Shown piece after piece: positions 32,716 through 41,418 of a DNA stretch of 64,000 nucleotides. The position numbers and the translations under genes are program-made. The stretch is from the NCBI GenBank assembly GCA_964480945.1, contig CAYZRX010000006.1:1-64000 (forward strand). Reading direction: 5' to 3'. The notes under the pieces are model-generated. The model did not search any database and was not told the origin of the DNA. It saw only the letters and a program-made list of their open reading frames with translations. This DNA is from VGWB01 sp964480945 (lineage in GTDB: Bacteria; Bacteroidota; Ignavibacteria; UBA10030). Each line of letters starts with the position of its first letter. Position 1 is the first letter of the stretch.

Positions 32716-34040
32716 AAAAGAAATCATTGACGAAGAAGAAACAACCGAACCATTCCCCTTATGCACCCGAGACGCGGTTGATCTGGGGAAAATCGTTCAC
32801 CCCGAAATGGGATTATAGCCATCATGTGGTTCCACCGCTCTCCTCATCATCGACCTTTCGCCTGAGCTCGACAAAACGCGGTGCAAAAGGCTTCGTGGAA
32901 TTCGCACACCACGTGGGGGATTTTCGAGTCGAGTCCAAAGCGCCCATCTATATCTATGATCGGCTCGGAGAACCCAACAAGGATCTCCTCGAGGAGAATC
33001 TTACTATTGCTGAGCAGGGCGAATGTGCGGTGACGTTCGCAACGGGAATGGCATCCGTCTCCGCGCTCTGCGGCGTCCTCCTTGGAAGCGGCAGCGAGAT
33101 CATCGCCCACAAAATGCTGTATGGGTGCACCTACTCGCTCTTTAAGAACTGGCTTCCACGCTACCGCATCAAAGTGACGTGGGTCGATTTCAATGACATC
33201 AGGGCGCTGAACAAGGCGATCTCGCCTCAAACCAGACTTCTGTACTTTGAGACGCCGGTAAATCCCACGATGGAGTTGATCGACATCAGAAAAGTGGTCG
33301 AGGTTGTGAAGGAACACAACGTCCATCGGAGCAGGCATCACCGGATCTACGCTGCCGTGGATAATACGTTCGCATCGCCATTCTGTCAGCGCCCGCTGGA
33401 GCTCGGTATGGACTTCGTCGTTGAATCACTCACCAAGGGCCTCTGTGGGTTTGGAACCGACATGGGGGGCGTCGTGATCGGACCAAGCTGGAGTTACGAC
33501 CAGCTTCTTCTGTACAGAAAGGATTTCGGCGGTGTGCTCCCTGCGAAAAGCGCGTGGCCGATCCTCGTCTACGGTTTGCCGTCGCTGGCCGTTCGATTCC
33601 GGCAACAGATCCAGAGCACCCAAGAGGTTGCGGAGTTCCTCGAGCAGGACAAACGCATCGGTCTTGTCAACTACCCGGGCCTTGATTCCTTCCGCCAGCG
33701 GGCGTTGGCGCATACACAGATGCAGGACTATGAGGGTCGTTTTGCTCCAGGCACCCTGATCTATTTCATCCCGAAAGCGAAGACACCCGCCGACCGGCAT
33801 CGCAAAGCGAACCGGATGGTGAATTACATTGCTGAGAACTCGTACACGATGACGCTCGCGGTCAGCCTGGGAAATATCCGAACGCTGATCGAGCATCCGG
33901 GATCCATGACGCACTCTGCAATTCCGCCGGAAGAGCAACTCAAGCGGGGAATAGATCCCGGCGGCATCAGGCTCTCCATTGGCCTCGAAAAAACCGAAGA
34001 CATCATCCACGATCTTCATCAGGCGTTGAACCAGATATAG
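32712..34040 (+). CDS. Cys/Met-metabolism PLP-dependent enzyme (cystathionine gamma-synthase/lyase family)
   Basis: 442 aa. The N-terminal YDRLGEPNKDLLEENL and ATGMASVSAL blocks are those of the gamma-family. PLP-binding Lys lies in VESLTKGLCGFGTDMGG near residue 241, and VDNTFASPFCQRPLELG near residue 218 supplies the Asp that contacts the pyridine ring. It starts in the stop codon of the COG2403-like gene. The basic N-terminal 20 residues (KKKSLTKKKQ) are unlike cystathionine enzymes I know and may be a subgroup mark. Reaction (gamma-lyase, synthase or other) cannot be fixed. Confidence 0.8.
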   Translation: MKKKSLTKKKQPNHSPYAPETRLIWGKSFTPKWDYSHHVVPPLSSSSTFRLSSTKRGAKGFVEFAHHVGDFRVESKAPIYIYDRLGEPNKDLLEENLTIAEQGECAVTFATGMASVSALCGVLLGSGSEIIAHKMLYGCTYSLFKNWLPRYRIKVTWVDFNDIRALNKAISPQTRLLYFETPVNPTMELIDIRKVVEVVKEHNVHRSRHHRIYAAVDNTFASPFCQRPLELGMDFVVESLTKGLCGFGTDMGGVVIGPSWSYDQLLLYRKDFGGVLPAKSAWPILVYGLPSLAVRFRQQIQSTQEVAEFLEQDKRIGLVNYPGLDSFRQRALAHTQMQDYEGRFAPGTLIYFIPKAKTPADRHRKANRMVNYIAENSYTMTLAVSLGNIRTLIEHPGSMTHSAIPPEEQLKRGIDPGGIRLSIGLEKTEDIIHDLHQALNQI

Positions 34041-34313
34041 GCGACGCGCATCCAGCAATTCTGAATGGGTCGCCGAGACTCCCGCTCTCGTCCTCAGCAC
34101 TCGACCCAAGAGGTGTGTTGAGTTTTTCACCACTCCAGGCATTTCCACTTCTTGGAATGTCTCTGTCAAAAACGAGAACATGTCTCACATTGTCTGACCC
34201 CCTCCCGCCCTAACCCTAAATTTGGAAGCGGGTGTCAACGGCATTCTTGGCACAATCCATGTTAACTTCTTACCGCACAAGGACTTTGCGGCCCAAACCA
34301 GGAGGAGACTTTC

Positions 34314-34553
34314 ATGACGTCGATTGCGGTCAAGCTGCAGGAGAATGCTCCGGGTAGATATTATGTCACAAGCGCCTGCAACGGCTGTGGGATTTGCTTC
34401 TCGTACGCTTTGCAGAATTTCATGTATAGCAACGACTCATCGTACTACTACATCTTCCAACAGCCGGCGGACCCTCGTGAGGAGAACGATATCCGAAGGG
34501 CCATGGAAGTATGCCCGATGAACTGCATCCGGGACGATGGAGATTTTGCCTAG
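34314..34553 (+). CDS. Single-cluster [4Fe-4S] ferredoxin
   Basis: 79 aa. The cluster ligands are CNGCGIC (residues 23-29) with a later CP (VCPMNC near residue 67), the pattern of mono-cluster ferredoxins. The position after the third Cys that would be Cys-x3-Cys-Pro in dicluster types is SYALQNF instead. A strong ribosome site (AGGAGGAGA) precedes the ATG. It lies 34 nt before nfnA, so it is probably the electron carrier for the Nfn enzyme. The 273-nt gap before it, 34041-34313, has no motif that I can defend. Confidence 0.88.
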   Translation: MTSIAVKLQENAPGRYYVTSACNGCGICFSYALQNFMYSNDSSYYYIFQQPADPREENDIRRAMEVCPMNCIRDDGDFA

Positions 34554-34586
34554 ACCGATTCCCCCTATTGCTCACCAGGAGAATTC

Positions 34587-35435
34587 ATGTTCCCAATTAT
34601 CTCGAAAGAAGACCTCGCATCCACAATCTCGAAGTTTGTCATTCACGCCCCGCTCGTTGCCCGAAAGCGCAAAGCCGGTAACTTCGTCATCATCCGCGTC
34701 ATCGAAACGGGCGAACGAATTCCGCTGACGGTGGTCGACGGCGACCCAGCCCAGGGGACGATCACGCTCATCGTCCAAGCGATCGGCAAGACGACCAAGC
34801 TTCTCTGCACGAAGAACGCAGGGGACCATCTTGTCGATGTGGTCGGGCCGCTTGGCAACCCTACACCGATTGAGAACCACGGCGCAGTTGCCTGCATCGG
34901 AGGCGGCGTCGGTACAGCCGAGCTTTATCCGATCACAAAAGCGTTGAAGGAGGCAGGGAACACCATCTACAGCATCATCGGTGGACGGACGAAAGAGCTC
35001 GTCATTCTCGAAAACGAAATGCGCGGATGTTCGAACGATGTATACGTGACCACCGATGACGGTTCGTACGGCCGGAAGGGGATCGTCACAGACCCTCTCA
35101 AGGAATTGTTGACAGACCCGAAGGTCGGCATCAAGGCGGTCTATGCGATCGGCCCGCTCCCGATGATGAAGGCGGTCGCGAAGCTCACGAAAGACTTCGG
35201 GGTCAAAACACTGGTCAGCCTGAACGCGATTATGGTCGATGGGACCGGCATGTGCGGAGGGTGCCGGGTAACGATCGACGGTAAGATGAAATTCGCCTGC
35301 GTCGACGGCCCCGAATTCGATGCTCACCAAGTTGATTTCGACGAACTGATCCTCCGCAACAGGAGCTACCTCGAATTCGAGCGTATAGCGAATGAACGGC
35401 TTGCCAGCGAGTTGGCACGGGAGGAGGCCTTATGA
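34587..35435 (+). CDS. nfnA: Nfn small subunit (NADH-binding ferredoxin:NADP+ oxidoreductase, alpha)
   Basis: 282 aa. A ferredoxin reductase-like FAD and NAD domain (IIRVIETGERIPLTVVD, GGGVGTAELYPITKALK near residue 110) is followed by a [2Fe-2S] region DGTGMCGGCRV and KFACVDG near residues 218-240. The Asp plus three Cys set matches the Asp-ligated cluster known in Nfn enzymes. The enzyme couples NADH and ferredoxin oxidation and reduction to NADPH by electron bifurcation. It is often annotated as sulfide dehydrogenase subunit beta. The ATGA overlap at 35432 couples it to nfnB. Confidence 0.9.
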   Translation: MFPIISKEDLASTISKFVIHAPLVARKRKAGNFVIIRVIETGERIPLTVVDGDPAQGTITLIVQAIGKTTKLLCTKNAGDHLVDVVGPLGNPTPIENHGAVACIGGGVGTAELYPITKALKEAGNTIYSIIGGRTKELVILENEMRGCSNDVYVTTDDGSYGRKGIVTDPLKELLTDPKVGIKAVYAIGPLPMMKAVAKLTKDFGVKTLVSLNAIMVDGTGMCGGCRVTIDGKMKFACVDGPEFDAHQVDFDELILRNRSYLEFERIANERLASELAREEAL

Positions 35436-36913
35436 GCGCGCTCAACCCTCTGAAGCCCTCCGAACGGATGAAGATCGCCCGGCAGCATTCCATCGAGCAG
35501 GAAGCTTCCGATCGCGTTCGCAACTTCACTGAGGTCTCGTTCGGCGTTAATGAGGAACGTGCGCTGGTCGAAGCGACACGATGCCTTGAATGCAAGAACG
35601 CGATCTGCGTCGAAGGTTGTCCGGTGAACATCGATATCCGGGGTTTCATCGAGTTCATTCTTCAAAAGGACTACGCGGGCGCAGCGAACAAGATCCGAGA
35701 GGCGAACTACTTGCCCGCGATCTGCGGACGCGTCTGTCCCCAGGAGGAACAGTGCGAGCTCGTGTGCACGTTGGGCAAGAAGCATGAGCCCGTCGCGATC
35801 GGAAAACTCGAGCGCTTCGTGGCAGACTTCGAGATGGAGCACGATCTCTTCACCCCGCCCGTTATCACGGACCATCGAGACGAGAAGGTTGCCATCGTCG
35901 GCTCCGGCCCCTCGGGGCTTACCTGTGCGGCAGAGCTGGCAAAGCTTGGTTACCATGTATCGATTTTTGAGGCGTTGCACGCCGTGGGCGGAGTCTTGCG
36001 CTACGGTATCCCCGAGTTTCGTCTGCCGAGGAAGATCCTGGATCTCGAAACCAACAGGATCAAGGCACTAGGCGTTGAGATTCAGACGAATTTCCTCGTC
36101 GGTCGCACAGCAACGATCGACGAGTTGTTTGACGAGTGGGGTTTCAGCGCTATATTTCTCGGGACCGGCGCCGGGACACCGCATTTCATGGGGATCCCTG
36201 GCGAGAGCCTGACGGGCGTCTACTCTGCCAATGAGTTCCTCACCCGCGTTAATTTGATGAAGGCCAACAAGTTTCCGGATTTCGACACGCCCATCAGGAT
36301 GGGATCGCACGTCGCGGTGATCGGGGGAGGCAATACTGCGATGGACGCCGTGCGCACTTCCAAGCGCCTCGGCGCCGAACGAGCCATGCTCGTCTATCGC
36401 CGATCACGTCAAGAGATGCCGGCACGTCAGGAGGAAATTCATCACGCAGAGGAAGAGGGGATCGAGATCCTCCTGCTGACGAATCCGACGCGCATCCTTG
36501 GGGACGACAAACACTTCGTTACCGGCATGGAGTGCCAACGGATGGAACTCGGCGAGCCCGACGAGTCCGGCCGCCGCAAGCCTGTTCCCATCAAGGGCTC
36601 GGAGTTCATTCTCCCCGCGCAGATCGTCATCGAAGCTGTCGGCCAGCAGCCCAACCCGATCATCCAGTCGACCACTTCGGGCTTGAAGACAGGAAAGCGG
36701 GGTGTGGTTGTGACCGATGAGAAACAGGCAACGAGTCGGCCTGGCATTTTTGCCGGGGGCGATCTCGCCCGCGGCGGTGCGACCGTCATCCTCGCCATGC
36801 GCGACGGCAAGGTTGCCGCAGCTGCAATTCACGATTATCTTACTTCGAAGCGTTCCGGTCAAGAAGGCATCGTTCAGCCGGAGAAAAAGGCGGAAGAGAT
36901 AGCCGCAAAGTAA
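35432..36913 (+). CDS. nfnB: Nfn large subunit (NADPH-binding, glutamate synthase small-chain-like)
   Basis: 493 aa. The N-terminal region (about residues 48-125) carries two [4Fe-4S] cluster sites in the cysteine-rich CLECKNAICVEGCP and ICGRVCPQEEQCELVC blocks. Two Rossmann sites follow: FAD at VAIVGSGPSGLTCAAELA near residue 152 and NADPH at VAVIGGGNTAMDAVR near residue 295. Ends with the FAD-domain AGGDLARGGATVILA typical of the GltD family. Pairs with NfnA as the bifurcating transhydrogenase. A strong terminator begins 80 nt after the stop. Confidence 0.92.
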   Translation: MSALNPLKPSERMKIARQHSIEQEASDRVRNFTEVSFGVNEERALVEATRCLECKNAICVEGCPVNIDIRGFIEFILQKDYAGAANKIREANYLPAICGRVCPQEEQCELVCTLGKKHEPVAIGKLERFVADFEMEHDLFTPPVITDHRDEKVAIVGSGPSGLTCAAELAKLGYHVSIFEALHAVGGVLRYGIPEFRLPRKILDLETNRIKALGVEIQTNFLVGRTATIDELFDEWGFSAIFLGTGAGTPHFMGIPGESLTGVYSANEFLTRVNLMKANKFPDFDTPIRMGSHVAVIGGGNTAMDAVRTSKRLGAERAMLVYRRSRQEMPARQEEIHHAEEEGIEILLLTNPTRILGDDKHFVTGMECQRMELGEPDESGRRKPVPIKGSEFILPAQIVIEAVGQQPNPIIQSTTSGLKTGKRGVVVTDEKQATSRPGIFAGGDLARGGATVILAMRDGKVAAAAIHDYLTSKRSGQEGIVQPEKKAEEIAAK

Positions 36914-36993
36914 AAGAGTCAATCTCGATTTGCTGACCGAAAGGAAGCGCAGCCTGTCGACCCCGCTTCCCTACCGGTAGGCACAGAATGGCG

Positions 36994-37039
36994 GAGGAGG
37001 TTTGCCTGATGGTATCGGCGAACCTCCTCTCTCTTTTTT
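36994..37039 (+). terminator. Rho-independent terminator of the nfn operon
   Basis: Arms GAGGAGGTTTGCC (36994-37006) and GGCGAACCTCCTC (37017-37029) form a 13-bp stem with one wobble pair and a 10-nt loop, followed by TCTCTTTTTTC. A 10-bp palindrome CTACCGGTAG precedes it at 36971-36980. The rest of the gap to 37229 shows no other clear element. Confidence 0.9.
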
Positions 37040-37229
37040 CCAACGACCCTCTTAAGTACCGCCGAGGTTCGACTCGACACAGAGGGTTGAGCGAATTCCT
37101 CCCCATCATCTCAGTGCAACCAGGTGGACAAACTGAGACTTGCAGTTGCAAACTTTTCTGTCGATTTTGTTGTTAAGAAAGTAGCTTACCGGTTGTTTCC
37201 CCCATCAGGCATTACAATGGAGACAGAAG

Positions 37230-38375
37230 GTGAAAATAGGTATCCCAAGAGAGATTGGGCCTGGCGAAACGCGCGTCGCGGTTATTCCATCGATGATTCC
37301 CTCGTTGAAGCATGGAACGCACGAAGTCCTCGTCGAGACGGGAGCCGGCATTGCTGCTTCCTTCACTGATCAGGACTACCTCCAAGCCGGCGCGCAAATC
37401 CTTCCTGTCGCAACGTCGCTCTACGAGAGTGCTGACGCTATCCTGAAAGTCCAGCCCCCTCAGATCCATCCCGCGTTTCAAAAGGACGAGGCTGAGCTTG
37501 TTCGTGAAGGATCGATCTACGTGGGGTTTCTTGCTCCTGTTGCAAATCCCGACGTCGTCAAGATTTTCACGCGGCGGCGCATCACGAGCTTTGCCATGGA
37601 GTACATCCCCCGGATCTCCCGCTCGCAGAGCATGGATGTGCTCAGTTCCATGTCAACGATCATGGGCTATAAGGCCGTGCTGCTGGCGGCCAACAGGCTG
37701 GGGAAGATGCTCCCCCTGCTGATGACAGCCGCCGGAACGGTCCCGCCGGCCACGGTCCTCGTGCTCGGAGCCGGGGTTGCCGGCCTTCAGGCAATTGCCA
37801 CGGCACGACGATTGGGTGCAAAGGTTGAGGCGTTTGACCCTCGCCCGGCCGTGCAGGAGCAGGTCAAGAGCCTCGGCGCGGTGTTCGTCGAAATGGAGTT
37901 GCCCGAAAACATCGAGACGGCCGATGGCTACGCAAGAGAACAATCGGCAGAATTCATCAAGAAGGAAATGGAGGCTATCGCGGCGCGCCTCCCGAAAGTC
38001 GATGCCGTCATCACCACCGCTCAAGTGTTCGGCAAACGCGCTCCGCTTCTGATCTCCGAGGAGATGGTCAAGCTGATGCGCCCCGGTTCGGTCATTGTTG
38101 ACCTTGCGGCAGAGCAAGGTGGCAATTGCGCCCTGACGAAGCCGGGGGAGACCGTCGAGGAGTACGGTGTGAGCATCATCGGCCCCATCAATCTTCCCGC
38201 GACGATTCCGGTTGACGCCAGCAGAATGTACTCGAAGAACATTACGACGCTCTTTCGGCACTTGTTTCCAAAACCCGACGCCTCGCTGGATTTCAATGAC
38301 GAGATCGTTCGAGGCTGCTGCATTACGCACGCGGGCGAAATAACGAATGATATCGTGAAGAAGTCTCTTGGGTAG
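37230..38375 (+). CDS. pntAA: NAD(P) transhydrogenase subunit alpha part 1 (NAD-binding)
   Basis: 381 aa with GTG start. The N terminus KIGIPREIGPGETRVAVIP and VLVLGAGVAGLQAIATARR near residue 173 are those of the alanine dehydrogenase/PNT family dI domain. The RDQD-like residues of transhydrogenases occur in FAREQSAEFIKKE-type context near residue 232. Splitting of the alpha chain into two genes is the Rhodospirillum-type layout. The enzyme uses the proton gradient to drive hydride transfer from NADH to NADP+. It starts a three-gene unit after the terminator of nfn. Confidence 0.92.
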   Translation: MKIGIPREIGPGETRVAVIPSMIPSLKHGTHEVLVETGAGIAASFTDQDYLQAGAQILPVATSLYESADAILKVQPPQIHPAFQKDEAELVREGSIYVGFLAPVANPDVVKIFTRRRITSFAMEYIPRISRSQSMDVLSSMSTIMGYKAVLLAANRLGKMLPLLMTAAGTVPPATVLVLGAGVAGLQAIATARRLGAKVEAFDPRPAVQEQVKSLGAVFVEMELPENIETADGYAREQSAEFIKKEMEAIAARLPKVDAVITTAQVFGKRAPLLISEEMVKLMRPGSVIVDLAAEQGGNCALTKPGETVEEYGVSIIGPINLPATIPVDASRMYSKNITTLFRHLFPKPDASLDFNDEIVRGCCITHAGEITNDIVKKSLG

Positions 38376-38386
38376 GAGAACCAACC

Positions 38387-38683
38387 ATGTCTGAAACCCT
38401 CTTGATGTCAATCTCCGTCTTCGTCCTCGCCACCTTTGTCGGTGTCGAGGTTATTAGCAAGGTGCCGCCGCTTCTCCATACTCCCCTGATGTCCGGGTCG
38501 AATGCGATTTCAGGAATTACGCTTGTCGGTTCACTCATTGCAGCCGGTGAAGGGCATGGCGGCTTGAGCGTGTTCCTCGGGTTGGTCGCAGTCGTCTTTG
38601 CAACGATCAACGTCGTCGGAGGATTTCTCGTGACCGACCGCATGCTCAAGATGTTCAAGAAGGATCGGACGAAGAAGTTCTGA
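38387..38683 (+). CDS. pntAB: NAD(P) transhydrogenase subunit alpha part 2 (membrane)
   Basis: 98 aa with three to four membrane spans (about residues 5-22, 38-58, 62-85). KVPPLLHTPLMSGSNAISGI near residue 24 is the signature of the dII membrane segment of proton-translocating transhydrogenase. It lies 11 nt after part 1 and 25 nt before subunit beta. Confidence 0.93.
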   Translation: MSETLLMSISVFVLATFVGVEVISKVPPLLHTPLMSGSNAISGITLVGSLIAAGEGHGGLSVFLGLVAVVFATINVVGGFLVTDRMLKMFKKDRTKKF

Positions 38684-38708
38684 CCACGACGACCAGAGCG
38701 AAGAACCT

Positions 38709-40103
38709 ATGAACGCACTTGTACAACTTGCCTATCTGCTTGCGGCCGTCCTTTTCATCCTCGGCCTCAAGATGTTGGGCTCACCCAAAACGGCGCGCAC
38801 CGGCAACCTGCTGGGAGCCGTGGGCATGCTGATCGCCATCGTCGTGACCTTAACGGACCAGAGGATCCTCGATTTCAGCTACATCCTGACGGGTCTGATC
38901 CTGGGATCATTCCTTGGGGTCCTTCTTGCCCAAAAGGTCAAGATGACGCAAATGCCGCAGATGGTGGGGGTGCTCAACGGTCTTGGTGGTGGCGCCTCGA
39001 CCCTCGTCGCGCTCGCAGAGTATATCCGCATGGGCGGAAGTCTGACCTCGTGGACCCGGAGCGATGCCGGCCTCGACGTGCTCATCGCGATCGTGCTGAG
39101 CCTTTTGATCGGAACAGTGACGTTTACCGGCAGTATGGTGGCCTCGGCGAAACTGCAGGGGATGATGCGGGGGGCACCGATCCTCTACCCAATGCAGAAG
39201 CAGTCCAACGCCGCAATGCTTCTCGTTATTCTCCTCCTCGGTCTCTTTTTTGCCCTCGACCCAACCCGGTGGTACCTGTTGCTGATCATCATTGTCATCT
39301 CCAGCGTTCTGGGCGTCACGAGCGTGATCCCCATCGGCGGGGCCGACATGCCCGTCGTCATCTCACTGATGAATTCCTACTCCGGATTGGCGGGTGCCAC
39401 CACCGGATTTATTCTTTCGAACAACGTCCTCATCATCAGCGGTACGCTTGTTGGCACGTCGGGGATCATCCTTACCAGCATTATGTGCAGGGCGATGAAT
39501 CGCTCGCTCGCGAACGTCCTGTTTGCCGGCGTCGGCGCTGATTATAATCCTGACGTCGCTGTAACAGAACAGCGGACAGTCATACGCTACACGCCGGAGG
39601 ACGCGGCTTATATTCTCGAAAGCGCCCAGTCGGTCATTATCGTGCCCGGGTATGGTCTCGCGGTTGCCCAGGCGCAACATGCACTCCAGGAGTTGGTGGA
39701 CGTTCTGACCCAGCGAGGATGCAGGGCTCGATACGCAATTCACCCTGTCGCGGGACGGATGCCCGGACATATGAACGTTCTCCTTGCCGAAGCGAACGCA
39801 CCCTATGACCTTCTCTTCGAGATGGACCGAATCAACGACGAGTTCCAGAACACGGATGTTGCGCTCGTTATCGGTGCGAACGATGTCGTGAATCCGGCAG
39901 CCCGCCACAAGAAGAACAGTCCCCTCTATGGCATGCCGATTCTCAACGTCGATCAGGCTCGCACGGTGATGGTCTGCAAGCGAAGTCTGAACCCTGGATT
40001 TGCAGGCGAAGACAACGAGCTCTTCTACGATCAGAAGACGATGATGATCTTCGGGGATGCCAAAGCCACCGTCACAAATCTGGTGCATCTCCTGAAGGAG
40101 TAG
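38709..40103 (+). CDS. pntB: NAD(P) transhydrogenase subunit beta
   Basis: 464 aa. About nine membrane spans occupy residues 1-270. The soluble NADP(H) domain follows, with IVPGYGLAVAQAQHALQEL near residue 314, GANDVVNPAA near residue 395 and GFAGEDNELFY near residue 435, all as in PntB. Together with the alpha parts it forms the proton-pumping enzyme. The stop is followed by no clear terminator before the converging gene remnant at 40160. Confidence 0.93.
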   Translation: MNALVQLAYLLAAVLFILGLKMLGSPKTARTGNLLGAVGMLIAIVVTLTDQRILDFSYILTGLILGSFLGVLLAQKVKMTQMPQMVGVLNGLGGGASTLVALAEYIRMGGSLTSWTRSDAGLDVLIAIVLSLLIGTVTFTGSMVASAKLQGMMRGAPILYPMQKQSNAAMLLVILLLGLFFALDPTRWYLLLIIIVISSVLGVTSVIPIGGADMPVVISLMNSYSGLAGATTGFILSNNVLIISGTLVGTSGIILTSIMCRAMNRSLANVLFAGVGADYNPDVAVTEQRTVIRYTPEDAAYILESAQSVIIVPGYGLAVAQAQHALQELVDVLTQRGCRARYAIHPVAGRMPGHMNVLLAEANAPYDLLFEMDRINDEFQNTDVALVIGANDVVNPAARHKKNSPLYGMPILNVDQARTVMVCKRSLNPGFAGEDNELFYDQKTMMIFGDAKATVTNLVHLLKE

Positions 40104-40159
40104 AGAGTCGTCGTTGATGAAGAGCTGGAGAGGAGCGGCTGCTGATGGAGATGCTGGTG

Positions 40160-40420
40160 CTAGAATGAGAGGACAAGTTGGACCTCGCCTCCCCTTGTGC
40201 CTGCCGGGGGTGCGACAGAGAGCTTCATGCCTCGATCCTTACCTGCACCGAAAAAATCTTCTCCCTTGAGGTAAGTCATCACTGTGCCGAGTAAATAGCC
40301 GAAGCTGACCCCCAGCGGCAGATCGCTGTACCGGTTCATCCCTTTCGCCACAAGCCCCACGCCGAGAGTTCCAATCAGCGTGTACCCGCCGGGCGTGATC
40401 CGCCCTTTGGCCAGAGAACG
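40160..40420 (-). pseudogene. 3' remnant of a membrane protein gene, PAP2-like in its end
   Basis: A minus-strand frame that ends at 40160 and runs back past 40374 into the TerC gene reads LIGTLGVGLVAKGMNRYSDL, then PLGVSFGYLLGTVMTYL, and a beta-rich tail ending VQLVLSF. The pattern (membrane spans, Y/H-S-D, G-x-x-x-G, strand-like end) recalls the C-terminal part of PAP2 phosphatases such as the one at 12610-13258. No start codon or N-terminal half is seen. A real short protein from GTG 40360 (66 aa) cannot be excluded. Confidence 0.3.
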
Positions 40421-41316
40421 GACGCTACGATGGAGAGAAGCAGAACCCCGGCGACCACACCGAGCGCCACCGTGATCGGGATAGGATAGACATCGGCAAT
40501 CACCATCTTTATTCCCACAAACGTCAGGATCACCGACAAGCCAATCTTGAGGTATTGAAAGAGATTCATCAGGCCTGCCAGCGCGAAGTAAAGGGAGCGC
40601 AGGCCGAGGATGGCAAAAATATTGGAGGTGTAGACGATGAAAGGATCGGTGGTGATTGCAAAGATGGCGGGAATTGAATCGAAGGCAAACAGCAAATCGG
40701 TCGTTTCGACAACAATCAAGACGATAAGCAACAGTGTCGCATAGCGCTTCCCGTCGAGGTTCAAAAAGAACTTTGACCCATGATAGCCAGCCGTGACCGG
40801 GATGAACCTTTTGAAAAGCCGAACGACGATGTTTCGCTCCGGATGCACTTCGGCAGCCTCCTTTTGAAATCCCATCTTGATCCCCGTGAACACCAGGAAC
40901 AACCCGAAGAGGTAGAGAATCCAGTGGAACTTTGCAATGAGGACAACGCCGAAGCCAATGAGCAGGCCCCGCATGAGCTGAGCGCCCAGAATGCCCCAGA
41001 AGAGGACCTTGTGCTGATACGGGGCTGGAACTCTGAAATAAAGAAAAATCAGGAGGAAAACGAAGAGGTTGTCGACACTGAGAGAGAGTTCAATCAAGTA
41101 TCCGGTGACAAATTGGAGCGCAGGCTCTCTTCCTTCCCAGAAGAGGATCCCAAGATTGAACAGCAGTGCCAGCGAGATCCAGATTGCGCTCCAGCCGAGC
41201 GCTTCCTTGATCTTGATCTCTCGCGGTCTCCGCTGGAAGATGCCGAGATCCAGCATCAGCAGCGCAACGACCAGAAGAGTAAAGAGCGCTAAGAGCAGAG
41301 TTTCGTGAGGAACCAT
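40375..41316 (-). CDS. TerC/Alx-family integral membrane protein
   Basis: 313 aa with nine or so membrane spans. ELSLSVDNLFVFLLIF near residue 75 and TTDLLFAFDSIPAIFAI near residue 205 are the two acidic, symmetry-related motifs of the TerC family. Members export Mn2+ or act with secreted metalloproteins. ATG 41316. I looked for a Mn2+ riboswitch (yybP-ykoY) upstream, as often precedes such genes, and did not see its conserved core. Confidence 0.87.
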   Translation of the reverse strand: MVPHETLLLALFTLLVVALLMLDLGIFQRRPREIKIKEALGWSAIWISLALLFNLGILFWEGREPALQFVTGYLIELSLSVDNLFVFLLIFLYFRVPAPYQHKVLFWGILGAQLMRGLLIGFGVVLIAKFHWILYLFGLFLVFTGIKMGFQKEAAEVHPERNIVVRLFKRFIPVTAGYHGSKFFLNLDGKRYATLLLIVLIVVETTDLLFAFDSIPAIFAITTDPFIVYTSNIFAILGLRSLYFALAGLMNLFQYLKIGLSVILTFVGIKMVIADVYPIPITVALGVVAGVLLLSIVASVLWPKGGSRPAGTR

Positions 41317-41418
41317 TTTTCCCTTCAGCGCCTCCTCGCAGGGGAAAAGTAGCTACCGAGAACCTGAATCTCGTGTTCTTACCGTTCAGCCCCTCAGCCT
41401 CTGCCTTCGCCCGATATG

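Noticed and set aside
34240..34262. Sigma-54 promoter before the ferredoxin gene
   Set aside because: TGGCAC is present in TTGGCACAATCC, but the -12 element lacks the required GC at the right distance.
38021..38323. Second transhydrogenase-like frame opposite pntAA
   Set aside because: Antisense frame without any homology; the sense gene is complete and conserved.
41317..41418. yybP-ykoY (Mn2+) riboswitch before the TerC-like gene
   Set aside because: The region has a few G-rich stretches but not the conserved paired GGGGAGUAG core; I cannot support it.
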